A stretch of 64,000 nt of DNA from Vibrio spartinae (GCF_024347135.1 NZ_AP024907.1:2223001-2287000); one strand, 5' to 3'; shown: positions 26,388-35,217, counted from the stretch's first letter. Numbers and translations: made by a program. The notes: generated by a model not told the origin, from the sequence alone.

Positions 26388-27614
26388 TTATGCCCCGGCT
26401 GATTTGGTACTGACTGCCGTATCTAATGCCATGACGCCATGATCATTTAAGCGACCCGACTTATCTTTAAAGCGGATTTTTTTCAGACCATTCATCCATG
26501 CAATCGTGATTTCCGTGCGATTTCCGGCATCTGTTTTCTCTTCATGAATCGAAAACTGACTGCCGTTTTGCGTTTTACCCCAAGCAGAGGCAAGTGCCTG
26601 TCCCCCGAGAAGAATGGCCCGGTCAATCGTTGTCCCGGCACTTTGCTGTGTTACGGTAGCGGCATGATTATTCATAGAGATCTTCACCGTTGAGCCGGGA
26701 TTGAACCGAACCGGACACCCCTTGTACTTACGCACCAGAATATTGCCCTGCATTGCACACTCACCACTAAAGACCGGGTGTTTAAAGTTCCTGCTCCGGG
26801 TAATTGCGTTAGCCACCAACTGTTGCCAGTCTTTGTGACTGGCGGTCTGTTTCCAGTCAAACCACTGACGAGGGGTTACGTTCAGTACATAAAACGGTTC
26901 ATCCCCGGCCAGCTCATCATGCGTGAACCGTACTGGCTGAATGGGATGTGCCATTTCTTCTAAATAGAGGGACATGCTATCGACAACTTCAAGACTGAAC
27001 ACATCAGCCTGATCGATTGCCTCAAATGTTGTTGCATCGCCACCGAAAAAATGACGGTCATAAGTGGGCGGTAACACGTCATTAACCATGATTTCATCAA
27101 ACTCATCATGGCTTTCCAGCGGAACAATAATGTCATCGTGCATATAATCCCCTCGGGCACCGGCCAGATGAAAAGTTGCGGTCTGGTCCTGCAATGTATT
27201 GAAATATGGCCCTAACAAAGTGCGCGCTGTTCTTCTCAAATCATGAACTGTACGTTGCTGGCTCATTTTTCCACCAGCATCAACTTGGTGGCGTCCCTGA
27301 TCGATTGATAATTCAAATTCGGTGAAATCCAACGATTCACCCCGCCCGGAGATTTTTTTATCCCCCATGGTCGGACGTTTAGAGAGACCGTGAACGATAT
27401 TCATATCGACGGTATCCCCTGCGGTTTTTTTTAAATCAGACACACGGATAATGGGGGCGTGAGGTGATGTCTGGCGATTGCCCTTTTTATCACCGGTCGC
27501 TGCCTTCGGCGCATCTTCGGTGAACATATTGACAAACGAACGGTTACGCTGGGATGCAGTAAACAACGCCGCTTGCTGAATTTTTCTGGCCTGCGCCTGA
27601 GTAATGGTTGTCAT
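26388..27614 (-). CDS. N4-gp56-family major capsid protein
   Basis: About 408 residues from the ATG at 27614; GGAG lies 7 bases upstream, and the longer frame from 27629 is therefore unlikely. Recognisable family features are the N-terminal AALFTASQRNRSFVNMF, the segment GRGESLDFTEFELSIDQGRHQV, RRTARTLLGPYFNTLQDQ, and the C-terminal MNGLKKIRFKDKSGRLNDHGVMALDTAV. It builds the HK97-fold capsid shell. A terminator hairpin separates it from the scaffold gene. This is the strongest marker of the phage lineage (N4-gp56/DUF4043-type capsid). Confidence 0.9.
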   Translation of the reverse strand: MTTITQAQARKIQQAALFTASQRNRSFVNMFTEDAPKAATGDKKGNRQTSPHAPIIRVSDLKKTAGDTVDMNIVHGLSKRPTMGDKKISGRGESLDFTEFELSIDQGRHQVDAGGKMSQQRTVHDLRRTARTLLGPYFNTLQDQTATFHLAGARGDYMHDDIIVPLESHDEFDEIMVNDVLPPTYDRHFFGGDATTFEAIDQADVFSLEVVDSMSLYLEEMAHPIQPVRFTHDELAGDEPFYVLNVTPRQWFDWKQTASHKDWQQLVANAITRSRNFKHPVFSGECAMQGNILVRKYKGCPVRFNPGSTVKISMNNHAATVTQQSAGTTIDRAILLGGQALASAWGKTQNGSQFSIHEEKTDAGNRTEITIAWMNGLKKIRFKDKSGRLNDHGVMALDTAVSTKSAGA

Positions 27615-27628
27615 AAATGCTCCAAACA

Positions 27629-27659
27629 AAAACGCCCACCGGTGAGGGTGGACGCTTTT
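27629..27659 (-). terminator. Hairpin terminator/attenuator between scaffold and capsid genes
   Basis: On the minus strand AAAAGCGTCCACC pairs with GGTGGGCGTTTT (including G-U pairs) and runs into T residues right before the capsid ribosome site. It could attenuate transcription or protect mRNA so that capsid and scaffold are made in the right ratio. Confidence 0.55.
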
Positions 27660-27685
27660 AAACGGTTGGCGTGGATACGCCGGGG

Positions 27686-28624
27686 TTATGTATCGAATTC
27701 GGACAACAGCGCTTCAATCTGTGCGTCTGTCATCCCTGAGAACATGCTCTGGATGTCGGTTTCATCTGCTGTTGCCAGCCGGTCTTTGGGGGAAAGCTGG
27801 TGTGTCGTGGTCTGCCCGACCTCCGACGGAGAGGCGGGTAAATCATCAGACAGGTCTTGAGCTTCTGCGGTTTCCTGCTGCGCTTTGACTTCGGACTGTT
27901 TCTGATCTTTTACCCGTCGAGCCACCTCGGCAAAGCGCTCATTCAACGGCCTTTGACTCCAATTCGGATCGGCTCGTAACTCGTCGTCGATGTCCAGAGC
28001 CTTGTTCCACTGCGCCCCCCCTTCCTGCTGCCATGCCCGTAAATCGCTATTCTCCGCAATTGCATCTGCAAGCGGATTTGACGGTGAGGCTGGCTCATGG
28101 GGTTGCCGGGACTCAAACTGATCGACTCTTGCATACAGGTGACGGATCATTTTGCCAATTTCCGGATAGTCTTCTGCCAGTTCATTTAACTGCTCTTCAG
28201 TGACGTTGAAGTTTTCCGGCAGATCTGCCGGGGCAACACCCAATGACTCTAACTGCTGATTCCGTAGCTCAAGCAGCCTTTGATCATCACTCCACTGGCT
28301 TTCACGCGACTTAAACTCATCAAGTTGCTGCTGAAGCTGTTTGTTCGTCTCCCGCTGCCGTTCAAGCACATCGAATGGGATAATGTGCTCACCATCTTTG
28401 GCGGCGATCCCCTGCAAAGCGGTGGTTTCAGAGGTGTCAGGCTCATCCTGCGAAGCTGCCGAACCTTCGCTGTTATCGGCGGTCGGTTTACCTGTTGCGC
28501 TCTGCCCGTTCGAAACATCGGCATCATTGTCAATTTCCAGCTCGTCAGCTTCAATTCGATCCAGTAGTGCCTCAATTTCTTCCGGGGATTCATTGCCGGT
28601 TAATTCATCCAGTTCAAAACTCAT
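27686..28624 (-). CDS. Phage scaffold protein (putative)
   Basis: A 312-residue, very acidic, helical protein upstream of the capsid gene. The N-terminus (DELTGNESPEEIEALLDRIEADE) and centre (LERQRETNKQLQQQLDEFKSRESQ) look like coiled coil, and the region 195-275 is rich in Gln, Glu and Asp. The C-terminus ends MFSGMTDAQIEALLSEF, probably the capsid-binding helix. Scaffolds guide procapsid assembly and leave before packaging. A GGAG ribosome site precedes the ATG, and the dual-terminator promoter module lies upstream. Confidence 0.75.
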   Translation of the reverse strand: MSFELDELTGNESPEEIEALLDRIEADELEIDNDADVSNGQSATGKPTADNSEGSAASQDEPDTSETTALQGIAAKDGEHIIPFDVLERQRETNKQLQQQLDEFKSRESQWSDDQRLLELRNQQLESLGVAPADLPENFNVTEEQLNELAEDYPEIGKMIRHLYARVDQFESRQPHEPASPSNPLADAIAENSDLRAWQQEGGAQWNKALDIDDELRADPNWSQRPLNERFAEVARRVKDQKQSEVKAQQETAEAQDLSDDLPASPSEVGQTTTHQLSPKDRLATADETDIQSMFSGMTDAQIEALLSEFDT

Positions 28625-28701
28625 ATCTCTTCTCCTGCTATAGACTTATCGCTGTCTGTGCGCTCGGTAGCTCTCGTAAAAACCATCTGACTCACAGGCA
28701 T

Positions 28702-28849
28702 AAAAAAAAACCGACAGCCTTGCAGCTATCGGTTGATGTCGTCTGGTATTCCTGAATTGCGCGCAATAAAAAAGCCACATCTTTTTTGGACGCGGCTTTG
28801 CATGATGGGGAAATTCTGGACTAGTTTTTTGGGAGAATCAAATCTGTGT
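28702..28849 (-). promoter_or_regulatory. Late promoter with tandem terminators, copy B
   Basis: On the minus strand TTGATT (28836-28841), 17 bases, and CAGAAT (28813-28818) make a sigma70-like promoter. Two intrinsic terminators follow. The first at 28771-28799 has an 11-bp stem; the second at 28710-28733 pairs ACCGATAGC with GCTGTCGGT ahead of an eight-T run. The scaffold gene starts 80 bases later. A transcript begun here could reach the structural genes only by passing both terminators, as in lambdoid Q-controlled late promoters. Nearly the whole segment recurs at 29667-29812. Confidence 0.65.
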
Positions 28850-28998
28850 TATCTCTTCACCTGAGCCACACAATAGAACGCCGAAACGCCCGCTTCTTTG
28901 CACTGGTACGCTTTAAAGGCACTCAGAGTGATTGGTGAAATAATCATCGCAATTGCGATAATTACAGCGGCTCCAATAATAGCCTTCGGAATGTCCAT
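28849..28998 (-). CDS. Small single-span membrane protein
   Basis: A 49-residue protein (MDIPKAIIGAAVIIAIAM start) with one strongly hydrophobic segment at about 5-25 and a Cys-containing C-terminus (YQCKEAG, FYCVAQVKR). A GGAG site lies 8 bases before the ATG. Its stop overlaps the repeat module by three bases, and it lies between module copies B and C, so it would be made from copy C. It could be a holin-related or membrane-active phage protein; no family is recognised. Confidence 0.6.
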   Translation of the reverse strand: MDIPKAIIGAAVIIAIAMIISPITLSAFKAYQCKEAGVSAFYCVAQVKR

Positions 28999-29331
28999 TA
29001 CTCACAGCTCCATAATAATAAATGTTGAACAGATTTCATCATAACGACAGCGTGATTGCAGCAGTTTACCCAATCTATATTTCCAATAGTGTCATTTAAG
29101 AGAACAACTTATCAAACCACTTTCTGAGAAATGATTTTTGAACTTTATTGAGCTTTGCTTGATAACTTTAGGTTTTGAAGGGGGACAGCCCCGTTTCCAC
29201 GACCATTTGCTTAACTTTTCTAATGCATTTAATATGCACTCTATGGATTACCATTAATAACTCGTTTATAACCATTAGGTGAATCATATAGACGCCCCTA
29301 GTGAAAAAGGCTTTTAATTGCAACAAAAATT
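28999..29331. other. Intergenic stretch without a recognised gene
   Basis: About 330 AT-rich bases between two divergent small membrane-protein genes. It must contain their promoters. I see no repeat or coding frame with a ribosome site. Confidence 0.5.
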
Positions 29332-29652
29332 ATGAATGATATACAAAAAACAAAAAAGCTAAGGTGGATGGCAAAAATATATCTTGGAGGGTTGTTGTTA
29401 CCTTTCGTATTGGCAGCCTTATCGACTAAAGAGAATGGTCAAGCTGCATTATTTATTATGTGGCCGTTGCTTTCTGGTTGGTATTTCATTGTCTACAGAA
29501 ATATGGCAAAGAAGTATGAGTGCAAGATAACAAAACACATGGCTTTTAGCCGAGGTGGAGGTGGGACTTTTCATGGTGTTTTGTATTATTGGTCATCCTT
29601 TGTTCTAATGATTTTATTCTTAGTCATTGTTCGGAATTTATTTAATGAATAA
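29332..29652 (+). CDS. Small multi-pass membrane protein (cargo)
   Basis: A 106-residue protein with about three hydrophobic segments (near 15-32, 40-56 and 82-102) and a basic loop between the last two (RNMAKKYECKITKHM). It is transcribed against the phage late genes and sits between the two near-identical module copies B and C, which suggests that it was inserted or trapped by a duplication. The function is unknown; lysogenic-conversion or superinfection-exclusion roles are common for such genes but not shown. Confidence 0.55.
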   Translation: MNDIQKTKKLRWMAKIYLGGLLLPFVLAALSTKENGQAALFIMWPLLSGWYFIVYRNMAKKYECKITKHMAFSRGGGGTFHGVLYYWSSFVLMILFLVIVRNLFNE

Positions 29653-29666
29653 ACAATGACACTTAT

Positions 29667-29812
29667 AAAAAAACCGACAGCCTTGCAGCTATCGGTTGAT
29701 GTCGTCTGGTATTCCTGAATTGCGCGCAATAAAAAAGCCCCGTCTTTTTTGGACGCGGCTTTAGATGATGGGGAAATTCTGGACTAGTTTTTTGGGAGAA
29801 TCAAATCTGTGT
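29667..29812 (-). promoter_or_regulatory. Late promoter with tandem terminators, copy C
   Basis: A near-exact direct repeat of 28702-28849 over about 145 bases. TTGATT (29799-29804), 17 bases, and CAGAAT (29776-29781) form the promoter. The first hairpin lies at 29732-29763 and the second at 29673-29696. It is the first module downstream of the Q-like gene on the minus strand and points towards the 49-residue membrane protein and copy B. The two repeats define a duplicated unit of about 965 bases. Confidence 0.65.
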
Positions 29813-29918
29813 CAGTACATAATTAACTAAATTGGTTTTGGACAGAAGTGAGCTAGCACTATTGCTATAACACGTTTCTGTCAGATTAGTAAAAGTATGT
29901 TGAGGCCTTTAGCTCTTG

Positions 29919-30359
29919 TTATAGCCCACTGCATATTCTCGCGTAGACATCGTCCAGACTACCTTTGTCCGTTAGTGATGAATGTCGCCCGTCTGGTTCA
30001 ATGCTAAGTTCGAACGAATTATACCACTCAGTTCTAGGCCCAATGTAGACCTCTGCATGACAGGACCCATTATCATTAAATTGATCAGCTGTAATATCTA
30101 TTACTAAATCTCCGTACTCTAGCCAAGCATGAGATCCAATTTCTCCATCGTCTCCGCCATCCCGACCATGAACATAACTGCATACAATGCCTGTTTGCTC
30201 GAAAATGTATGTTGCTAGCGTTTGTGATGTATCACCGCAGCAAGCTGTTGGAAATTGGCAAATACCCATTGATGAGTTCCACGGAAAAGCCGATTTAGGA
30301 AACGATAAAATCGCTTGTCTAAACCTTTTTGCAATTTCTTCTATCTGCTCAGTTTTCAT
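29919..30359 (-). CDS. Transglutaminase-like/cysteine-protease-fold protein (putative)
   Basis: A 146-residue protein with spaced Cys, His and Asp like a transglutaminase-type triad: C40 or C41 in TACCGDTSQTLATY, H77 in GSHAWLEYGD, and D88 in VIDITADQF. The strand after the Cys helix (GIVCSYVHG) also fits. It lies in the cargo block between the Q-like gene and the late genes. A second protein with the same pattern of motifs is encoded at 35218-35823. Substrate and role are unknown; effector or toxin-like deamidation or protease activity is only a possibility. Confidence 0.5.
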   Translation of the reverse strand: MKTEQIEEIAKRFRQAILSFPKSAFPWNSSMGICQFPTACCGDTSQTLATYIFEQTGIVCSYVHGRDGGDDGEIGSHAWLEYGDLVIDITADQFNDNGSCHAEVYIGPRTEWYNSFELSIEPDGRHSSLTDKGSLDDVYARICSGL

Positions 30360-30393
30360 TATTCTTCCGCGTACTTTGACTTGTTATAAGGCA

Positions 30394-33300
30394 TCACTGA
30401 CTAAACTTCCTTTTTAGAGACTCAATTATGGGAGCATCACTTACCCCTTTTGGAATTAGAGGGTCGTCATCTGAATGAATAGCCATAACTTCTATATCAT
30501 TTGGCCCTATCTTCCATGCTTCTAAAACGTTAATGTCAAATTTTCGGATTGATTTTTTCTTCGCTAATGAGTTCTCTATAATCCGTTCATTCTTAACTAC
30601 TGCATAGCTCAAAATATAGCTTTTTTGCTCTTTAAATGCAGATAGAAACCTATTAAGGTTTTCAGATGTCGAGGGGGTCATAGTATTTATTCTCGCAATC
30701 ATTTGAAGAGTTTTGTTCGAGTCAAAAGTGGGGTTTTCACTAATACAAACTCTGTAATGTGCAGGATGTTTTCGGTCAATATTTCTAATAATTGATATTC
30801 TTAAGCGATCTTCTCTGTCTTCACTACCAATTTCATTTTCTAAATCTGAGAAAATAGCTTTTGCAGCTTGTTCATCTTCAAAAAGTAAAGTTAATTCAAT
30901 GTCTCCATTGGGATAAATTGCATATCCAGTCCCACACCATACAGTTCTATCCCACAACCTTATTTTTATAAGATCCTGTACCTTCATATCTATATGAGAC
31001 AAACTTTCACCATCAATCAACCCTTCGGGTGGCTTTCCCTCTCCGGTCTTCAAATCGGTCAATGATTTTGTCGCTGGTTTAGACTTTGGAAAGCTAGAAT
31101 CCCATGGCGAAGAACGAAGCATGTCATATTTTTTGTATTCGGAATCACGAAGAATAGATTTAATATGATTAACAGCATCATTACCCATTATGTTTTGTAA
31201 ACCAACAAAGCATGACCCAAATGATACGGAACGTTCTAGAGCCCTATCTTCGTCAAGCATAGATTCCAGAGTACTCTCTATATTTTTTGGCCTAACGATG
31301 CGCGAGAATACGTCAATTACAAAATTATGAAGCCATTTTTGGATAATTATTTGCCCAGAAACGTTCAACATATCAGGGGTGAATGATGAACACAGAACAT
31401 TCATTTTCAGAGTTCCACTTGCATCATCAACTTCATGTGATATCTCAATTTCGTCATCGTCATCTGCTGTAATTTCAATTTCAAGATGAGACTCGTATAT
31501 AAATACTTGATCAACCATTCCTGTTGATAAAAAACCTTCTAAGACAGAAAGTAGTGTTTCCGCTAGTTCCACCAAAGGACTTCTAAACGGAAAAGAAACC
31601 CCAATTTCACAACCCATGACGTAACTTTTCAAGTAACCATATCTTTCTTCACAATCAATTAGCTCTGGTACAGGCGCACCTAAATCTGTATCTCTAACCA
31701 TTGTTAGATAATCTATATACTCGTTGTCTATATTCAATTCGTACTCTTTTTTTACAAGATCTTCATGACCTAGTGAATATAACAACATAGCTCTACTAAC
31801 GAATAGTTGAGCCTTATCTAAAAGATCGGGTAAGCATTGAAGTGAGCTTAGCCCATCGATAGGGGTATTGAGTATGCATTGAGACAAATATGCATCAAAA
31901 GAAAGGTATTCAGTTTCCGATATGGTTTCTTCTTCAACCTGAGACGAGACAACAGATGCCAGTTCCCACCATGCGAGAGCGTAATTTAATCGACCTAATT
32001 GAAGTTCAATTTTAGCAAGCCGCATATATGCGTATACTTGGGCAGATAGAATGTCACCACTACGCCAAAATTCGTCTGTAACTATTGATGCAGCGAGCAA
32101 TAAATTCGCGCGCGATGCCCAAAGCAAACCAACTTTCTTGTAAGCCGCTGAAAGAATATTTAATGCAGCATAAAGGTGTTTTTGGGACTCTTTTTTGTAT
32201 AGTGCTGCAAGAGATTTACCAATTAACTTTATTGATTGATATGGTTCGTTAGATTCTAGGCGCCTTGCGCCCCTCTTAAGCCATAAAACAGCCCCCTTAA
32301 CTTCTCCCTCACGACGTGAGGTATACTCTGTGATATAGTCAAGTAAATTTTCATAATTTTCTAACTCACTAAACAAACTATCTAATTCGGTAACCAAGTT
32401 GGATACTTCATTAAATGAGAAACCTACTAAATTCTCACCTTCTTTCATAATTTCGTGTATTGATGAAAATATGGCTGAGGCTTGGTCTATATTCATGATG
32501 GAATGCAAATTTAGTAATTCAATATAGATCCTAGACATCAAGGAATTACTGGGTCGTTCATCCTTTTCTGCAAGCTTATTTAGTTCGCCTTTTGCCTCTG
32601 AAAGAAGTGATTCGATATCGAAATCACTTTCACTACCTCGATAGTAGCTCGAATAGAGACCAAGAAGCGATACTGTATCTCCCCATTGGCGTGATTGTTC
32701 AGTTTCTTTCGCTATCTGCAAACATAACAGTAGCTGCTCGCCAAATATAGCCATGTCTTCAAACCACCAATAGGCAGCCCAAGCATACTGATAGTGAGCA
32801 TTAAATCGATGGAAATTTGTGCCAAATTTTTCAGCTGCTTTAATAGCTCTTAGAAAAAGACCCTGCGTTTCAATTGTGGGTTTTTCGAGCTCCTTTGACA
32901 ATACCGCGACCTCTAATAACCAATCCAATTGGTGGGGGAGTACTTTACTAGTGACTATTTCATTTTTTATTGATTCTTCAAGCTCATTGAGCCTTACATT
33001 TCTAGCGTAGTCATTAACCCCGATTTCTATTTCTCGGCGCCAATCTATATCAATCGACAAGCAATCAATCGCTAACTGTTCGTAGCCATTGGTAAATATT
33101 TGATCTAGTATCCAAGAGATATCTAGAATTCTTACATCAATTCCAGTTTCTTTCTTTAACGAGTCTTCCAACTCACTTCGCTGATTAGCTTTTGCATACA
33201 TATTTGTTACACAAAATGCTTTTTTGTAATCTCTGTCAGTAGCTTTTATTTTTCGAACATCTTTCCTGCACTTAGCTTTCCAAGCTTCTTGTGTGCTTAC

Positions 33301-33654
33301 TGCAAAAGCCCATCGTTCGTTATTTGAATTTTCATTAATTCCAATATACCAAAGAACTTTAGATTGTTCTGATACAGGAAACGTTTGTGTATCTACCTTC
33401 CCATCCCCACCGGCAACCGGACCTGTTTGCTCCAGCAGATTTGGACATATGACTTTTTCACAGAGTTTTTTAGCGAAATCTTCAAATGCCAACTCCATAT
33501 TTCTTCTGTTAAGCGTAGACAGCTGAAATTCCAAAACAGAACGATCTAGTTTACCAACTTCCTTTATTATTGAGTCGGAAAAACGCTCTGGTCTTCTAGC
33601 TTTTAGAAATACCCTTGGCGAAAGACTTGAAGTACTTGCTATCTCTGCTCCCAT
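30394..33654 (-). CDS. Restriction-nuclease-like N-terminus fused to TPR-like helical repeats (defence candidate)
   Basis: A 1086-residue single-gene unit. Residues about 55-135 (AFEDFAKKLCEKVICPNLL, GGDGKVDTQTFPV at 82-94, WAFAVSTQEAWKAKCRKD at 115-132) follow the helix-GxDG-beta pattern of Mrr/PD-(D/E)xK-type nucleases, with a Gln where some relatives carry Lys. Residues about 230-640 are repeated helix pairs typical of TPR arrays (YALAWWELASVV, SRAMLLYSLGHED). A beta-rich C-terminus follows. Large nuclease-TPR fusions in prophage cargo are typical single-gene anti-phage systems; the activity here is inferred. The gene is AT-rich compared with the structural genes, suggesting later acquisition. 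Confidence 0.55.
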   Translation of the reverse strand: MGAEIASTSSLSPRVFLKARRPERFSDSIIKEVGKLDRSVLEFQLSTLNRRNMELAFEDFAKKLCEKVICPNLLEQTGPVAGGDGKVDTQTFPVSEQSKVLWYIGINENSNNERWAFAVSTQEAWKAKCRKDVRKIKATDRDYKKAFCVTNMYAKANQRSELEDSLKKETGIDVRILDISWILDQIFTNGYEQLAIDCLSIDIDWRREIEIGVNDYARNVRLNELEESIKNEIVTSKVLPHQLDWLLEVAVLSKELEKPTIETQGLFLRAIKAAEKFGTNFHRFNAHYQYAWAAYWWFEDMAIFGEQLLLCLQIAKETEQSRQWGDTVSLLGLYSSYYRGSESDFDIESLLSEAKGELNKLAEKDERPSNSLMSRIYIELLNLHSIMNIDQASAIFSSIHEIMKEGENLVGFSFNEVSNLVTELDSLFSELENYENLLDYITEYTSRREGEVKGAVLWLKRGARRLESNEPYQSIKLIGKSLAALYKKESQKHLYAALNILSAAYKKVGLLWASRANLLLAASIVTDEFWRSGDILSAQVYAYMRLAKIELQLGRLNYALAWWELASVVSSQVEEETISETEYLSFDAYLSQCILNTPIDGLSSLQCLPDLLDKAQLFVSRAMLLYSLGHEDLVKKEYELNIDNEYIDYLTMVRDTDLGAPVPELIDCEERYGYLKSYVMGCEIGVSFPFRSPLVELAETLLSVLEGFLSTGMVDQVFIYESHLEIEITADDDDEIEISHEVDDASGTLKMNVLCSSFTPDMLNVSGQIIIQKWLHNFVIDVFSRIVRPKNIESTLESMLDEDRALERSVSFGSCFVGLQNIMGNDAVNHIKSILRDSEYKKYDMLRSSPWDSSFPKSKPATKSLTDLKTGEGKPPEGLIDGESLSHIDMKVQDLIKIRLWDRTVWCGTGYAIYPNGDIELTLLFEDEQAAKAIFSDLENEIGSEDREDRLRISIIRNIDRKHPAHYRVCISENPTFDSNKTLQMIARINTMTPSTSENLNRFLSAFKEQKSYILSYAVVKNERIIENSLAKKKSIRKFDINVLEAWKIGPNDIEVMAIHSDDDPLIPKGVSDAPIIESLKRKFSQ

Positions 33655-34061
33655 TTTTCACCCCTTTTCATGCACATATTTAACGCTATTCTCTTAAAAG
33701 ACTTAACGATTACTAGACCTGTAACTTATCGAACAGCCCTATAACAGCGTCATTTCAGCAGACATTGTCTTTATTATTTCCAGAAAATAATAAAGACACA
33801 ACGCCAGCAACACACAGTTATATTAGTCTTATTCTTCTTTGCACTCTCAAATTGCAGAACATGTTTATACAGTCGTGAGTGCTCAACTAGACTCATAATC
33901 TGCCATTAAAAAAAGTAGGTCAAGGAATGAAAAGAGAAAATGGTCAAGAAGCTCGTGCCAAAATTAAAATGGGGCAGAATCAACTTAGACTGACCTATCA
34001 GACCTGATCACATTGTGGTTTGTGAACTGACAGGTCGAGTCTCAGCTATTTCAATTGAATA
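33655..34061. other. Intergenic region with one imperfect hairpin
   Basis: About 400 bases without a credible gene between two minus-strand cargo genes. Near 33998-34038 CTGACCTATCAG and CTGACAGGTC can form an imperfect stem. No clear T run follows. The promoter of the 1086-residue gene must lie in its left part or within. Confidence 0.4.
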
Positions 34062-34802
34062 TTACTTGTAGAGTGGGTCGAACACTACCCCAACAACTGC
34101 TTTTTCATCATCACTGACATGAAATGTCTTCATTCCTATTTCATATTCAAGGGTTGCCAGTGAACGAACACCATTGACCAGATTTTCTGTCAGCAATTCC
34201 TCATTTTTGTATATGAACCCTATCGACTGATGCAATGACGGAATATAGAGCGCTTTGTAGAATTTATCCGGGATTTCTATCGTACCACCCTCGACAAAGT
34301 CATGAGTATTGTGAGTCACGCCAGTAATAACATACACCGGGACATCCAAATTTCGAACAAGTTTATTGATCCGTCCTTCAAGAGTTCTCCATCCTACCCG
34401 ATTCATTCTCTCATGTTGCGGAGCCGCATTTGTGTAATACACACTTTCAGTTTCGGCGTTGCACGATACATCAACATTTGCTCTGGGAGCCAGATGCCCC
34501 TTGTCCCAGACATTGTCATCGTAGTCATCATCATTCGCTTGCTCAGACTCCGGGATTGCCGGGTCTGGTCTAAAGTCTGGATTCGAAGAGCAGCTTTTCT
34601 CAACGCTTTCTTTAGTGAGTTGATACGCGGTCCAATCAGGCTCTCTCAGCTTCCGGTTATAGCCTACTTCAAATGACTCATGACAGAGAAGAGTATCACC
34701 TTCTGGTATTCCATAATTATCATGGGGGAAACAGTCTGCATACACTAATCCGGATACAAACATTAACCCTATACAAATAGATTGAAATTGTCCGTTTCTC
34801 AT
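34062..34802 (-). CDS. Secreted DNA/RNA non-specific endonuclease (beta-beta-alpha metal family)
   Basis: About 246 residues from the ATG at 34802; the longer frame begins with TTG and breaks the signal peptide. The N-terminus (FQSICIGLMFVSGLVYADC) is a Sec signal ending near VYA. The catalytic motif DKGHLAPRA at about 100-108 replaces the usual DRGH and carries the His base; the Asn of YYTNAAPQ follows. These enzymes cut DNA and RNA with Mg and act outside the cytoplasm. Such nucleases provide nutrients or remove extracellular DNA. It is preceded by a terminator, so it has its own promoter. Confidence 0.85.
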   Translation of the reverse strand: MRNGQFQSICIGLMFVSGLVYADCFPHDNYGIPEGDTLLCHESFEVGYNRKLREPDWTAYQLTKESVEKSCSSNPDFRPDPAIPESEQANDDDYDDNVWDKGHLAPRANVDVSCNAETESVYYTNAAPQHERMNRVGWRTLEGRINKLVRNLDVPVYVITGVTHNTHDFVEGGTIEIPDKFYKALYIPSLHQSIGFIYKNEELLTENLVNGVRSLATLEYEIGMKTFHVSDDEKAVVGVVFDPLYK

Positions 34803-34848
34803 TGTTTTAATCCCGTCAGCCAATACACACAAAGTTTAGACAAAAAAT

Positions 34849-34871
34849 AGCCCCGTCAACATAACGAGGCT
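34849..34871 (-). terminator. Intrinsic terminator upstream of the nuclease gene
   Basis: On the minus strand AGCCTCGT pairs with ACGGGGCT (one G-U pair) around a short loop, followed by ATTTTTT. It ends transcription coming from the 35-kb genes before the nuclease start. Confidence 0.65.
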
Positions 34872-34942
34872 GCAAAAGACACTATCGGCTAGGTTTTGAT
34901 AATGCAAAAGCATCATATAAATTTTTGATCTTTAAAGCACAC

Positions 34943-35166
34943 TTATTTATGTGAAGTCAGTCGGATAACATGGGATGGGCTCATACGAACAACCGAAAAT
35001 TTTTCTTTAGTATGAACGATTAACCAACGCTTAGAACCCAATTTTAGAACGGTATCCCATTATTAAATCGTCAACAGCAACTCTTTCAGAGTGAACAACT
35101 ACTGTCATAGTATCATCATCGGCTTCGTTCAAATTCTGCCATTCAATATATTCATCGTATTTCCTT
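34943..35166 (-). pseudogene. Frameshifted remnant of an unidentified gene
   Basis: Two frames together read as one protein. The first (to about 35045) reads KYDEYIEWQNLNEADDD and VVVHSERVAVDDLIMG and stops. In the next frame the same stretch continues as DTVLKLGSKRWLIVHTKEKF and MSPSHVIRLTSHK to the stop at 34943. No start codon with a ribosome site is present on the first part. The pieces show normal amino acid composition, so this is a decayed gene rather than chance. I do not recognise the family. The rest of 34880-35217 is AT-rich and empty. Confidence 0.45.
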
Positions 35167-35217
35167 AATTAATTCTATAATTCTTAGTTAAACAGGTAAA
35201 TAATTATTACTTACAAC

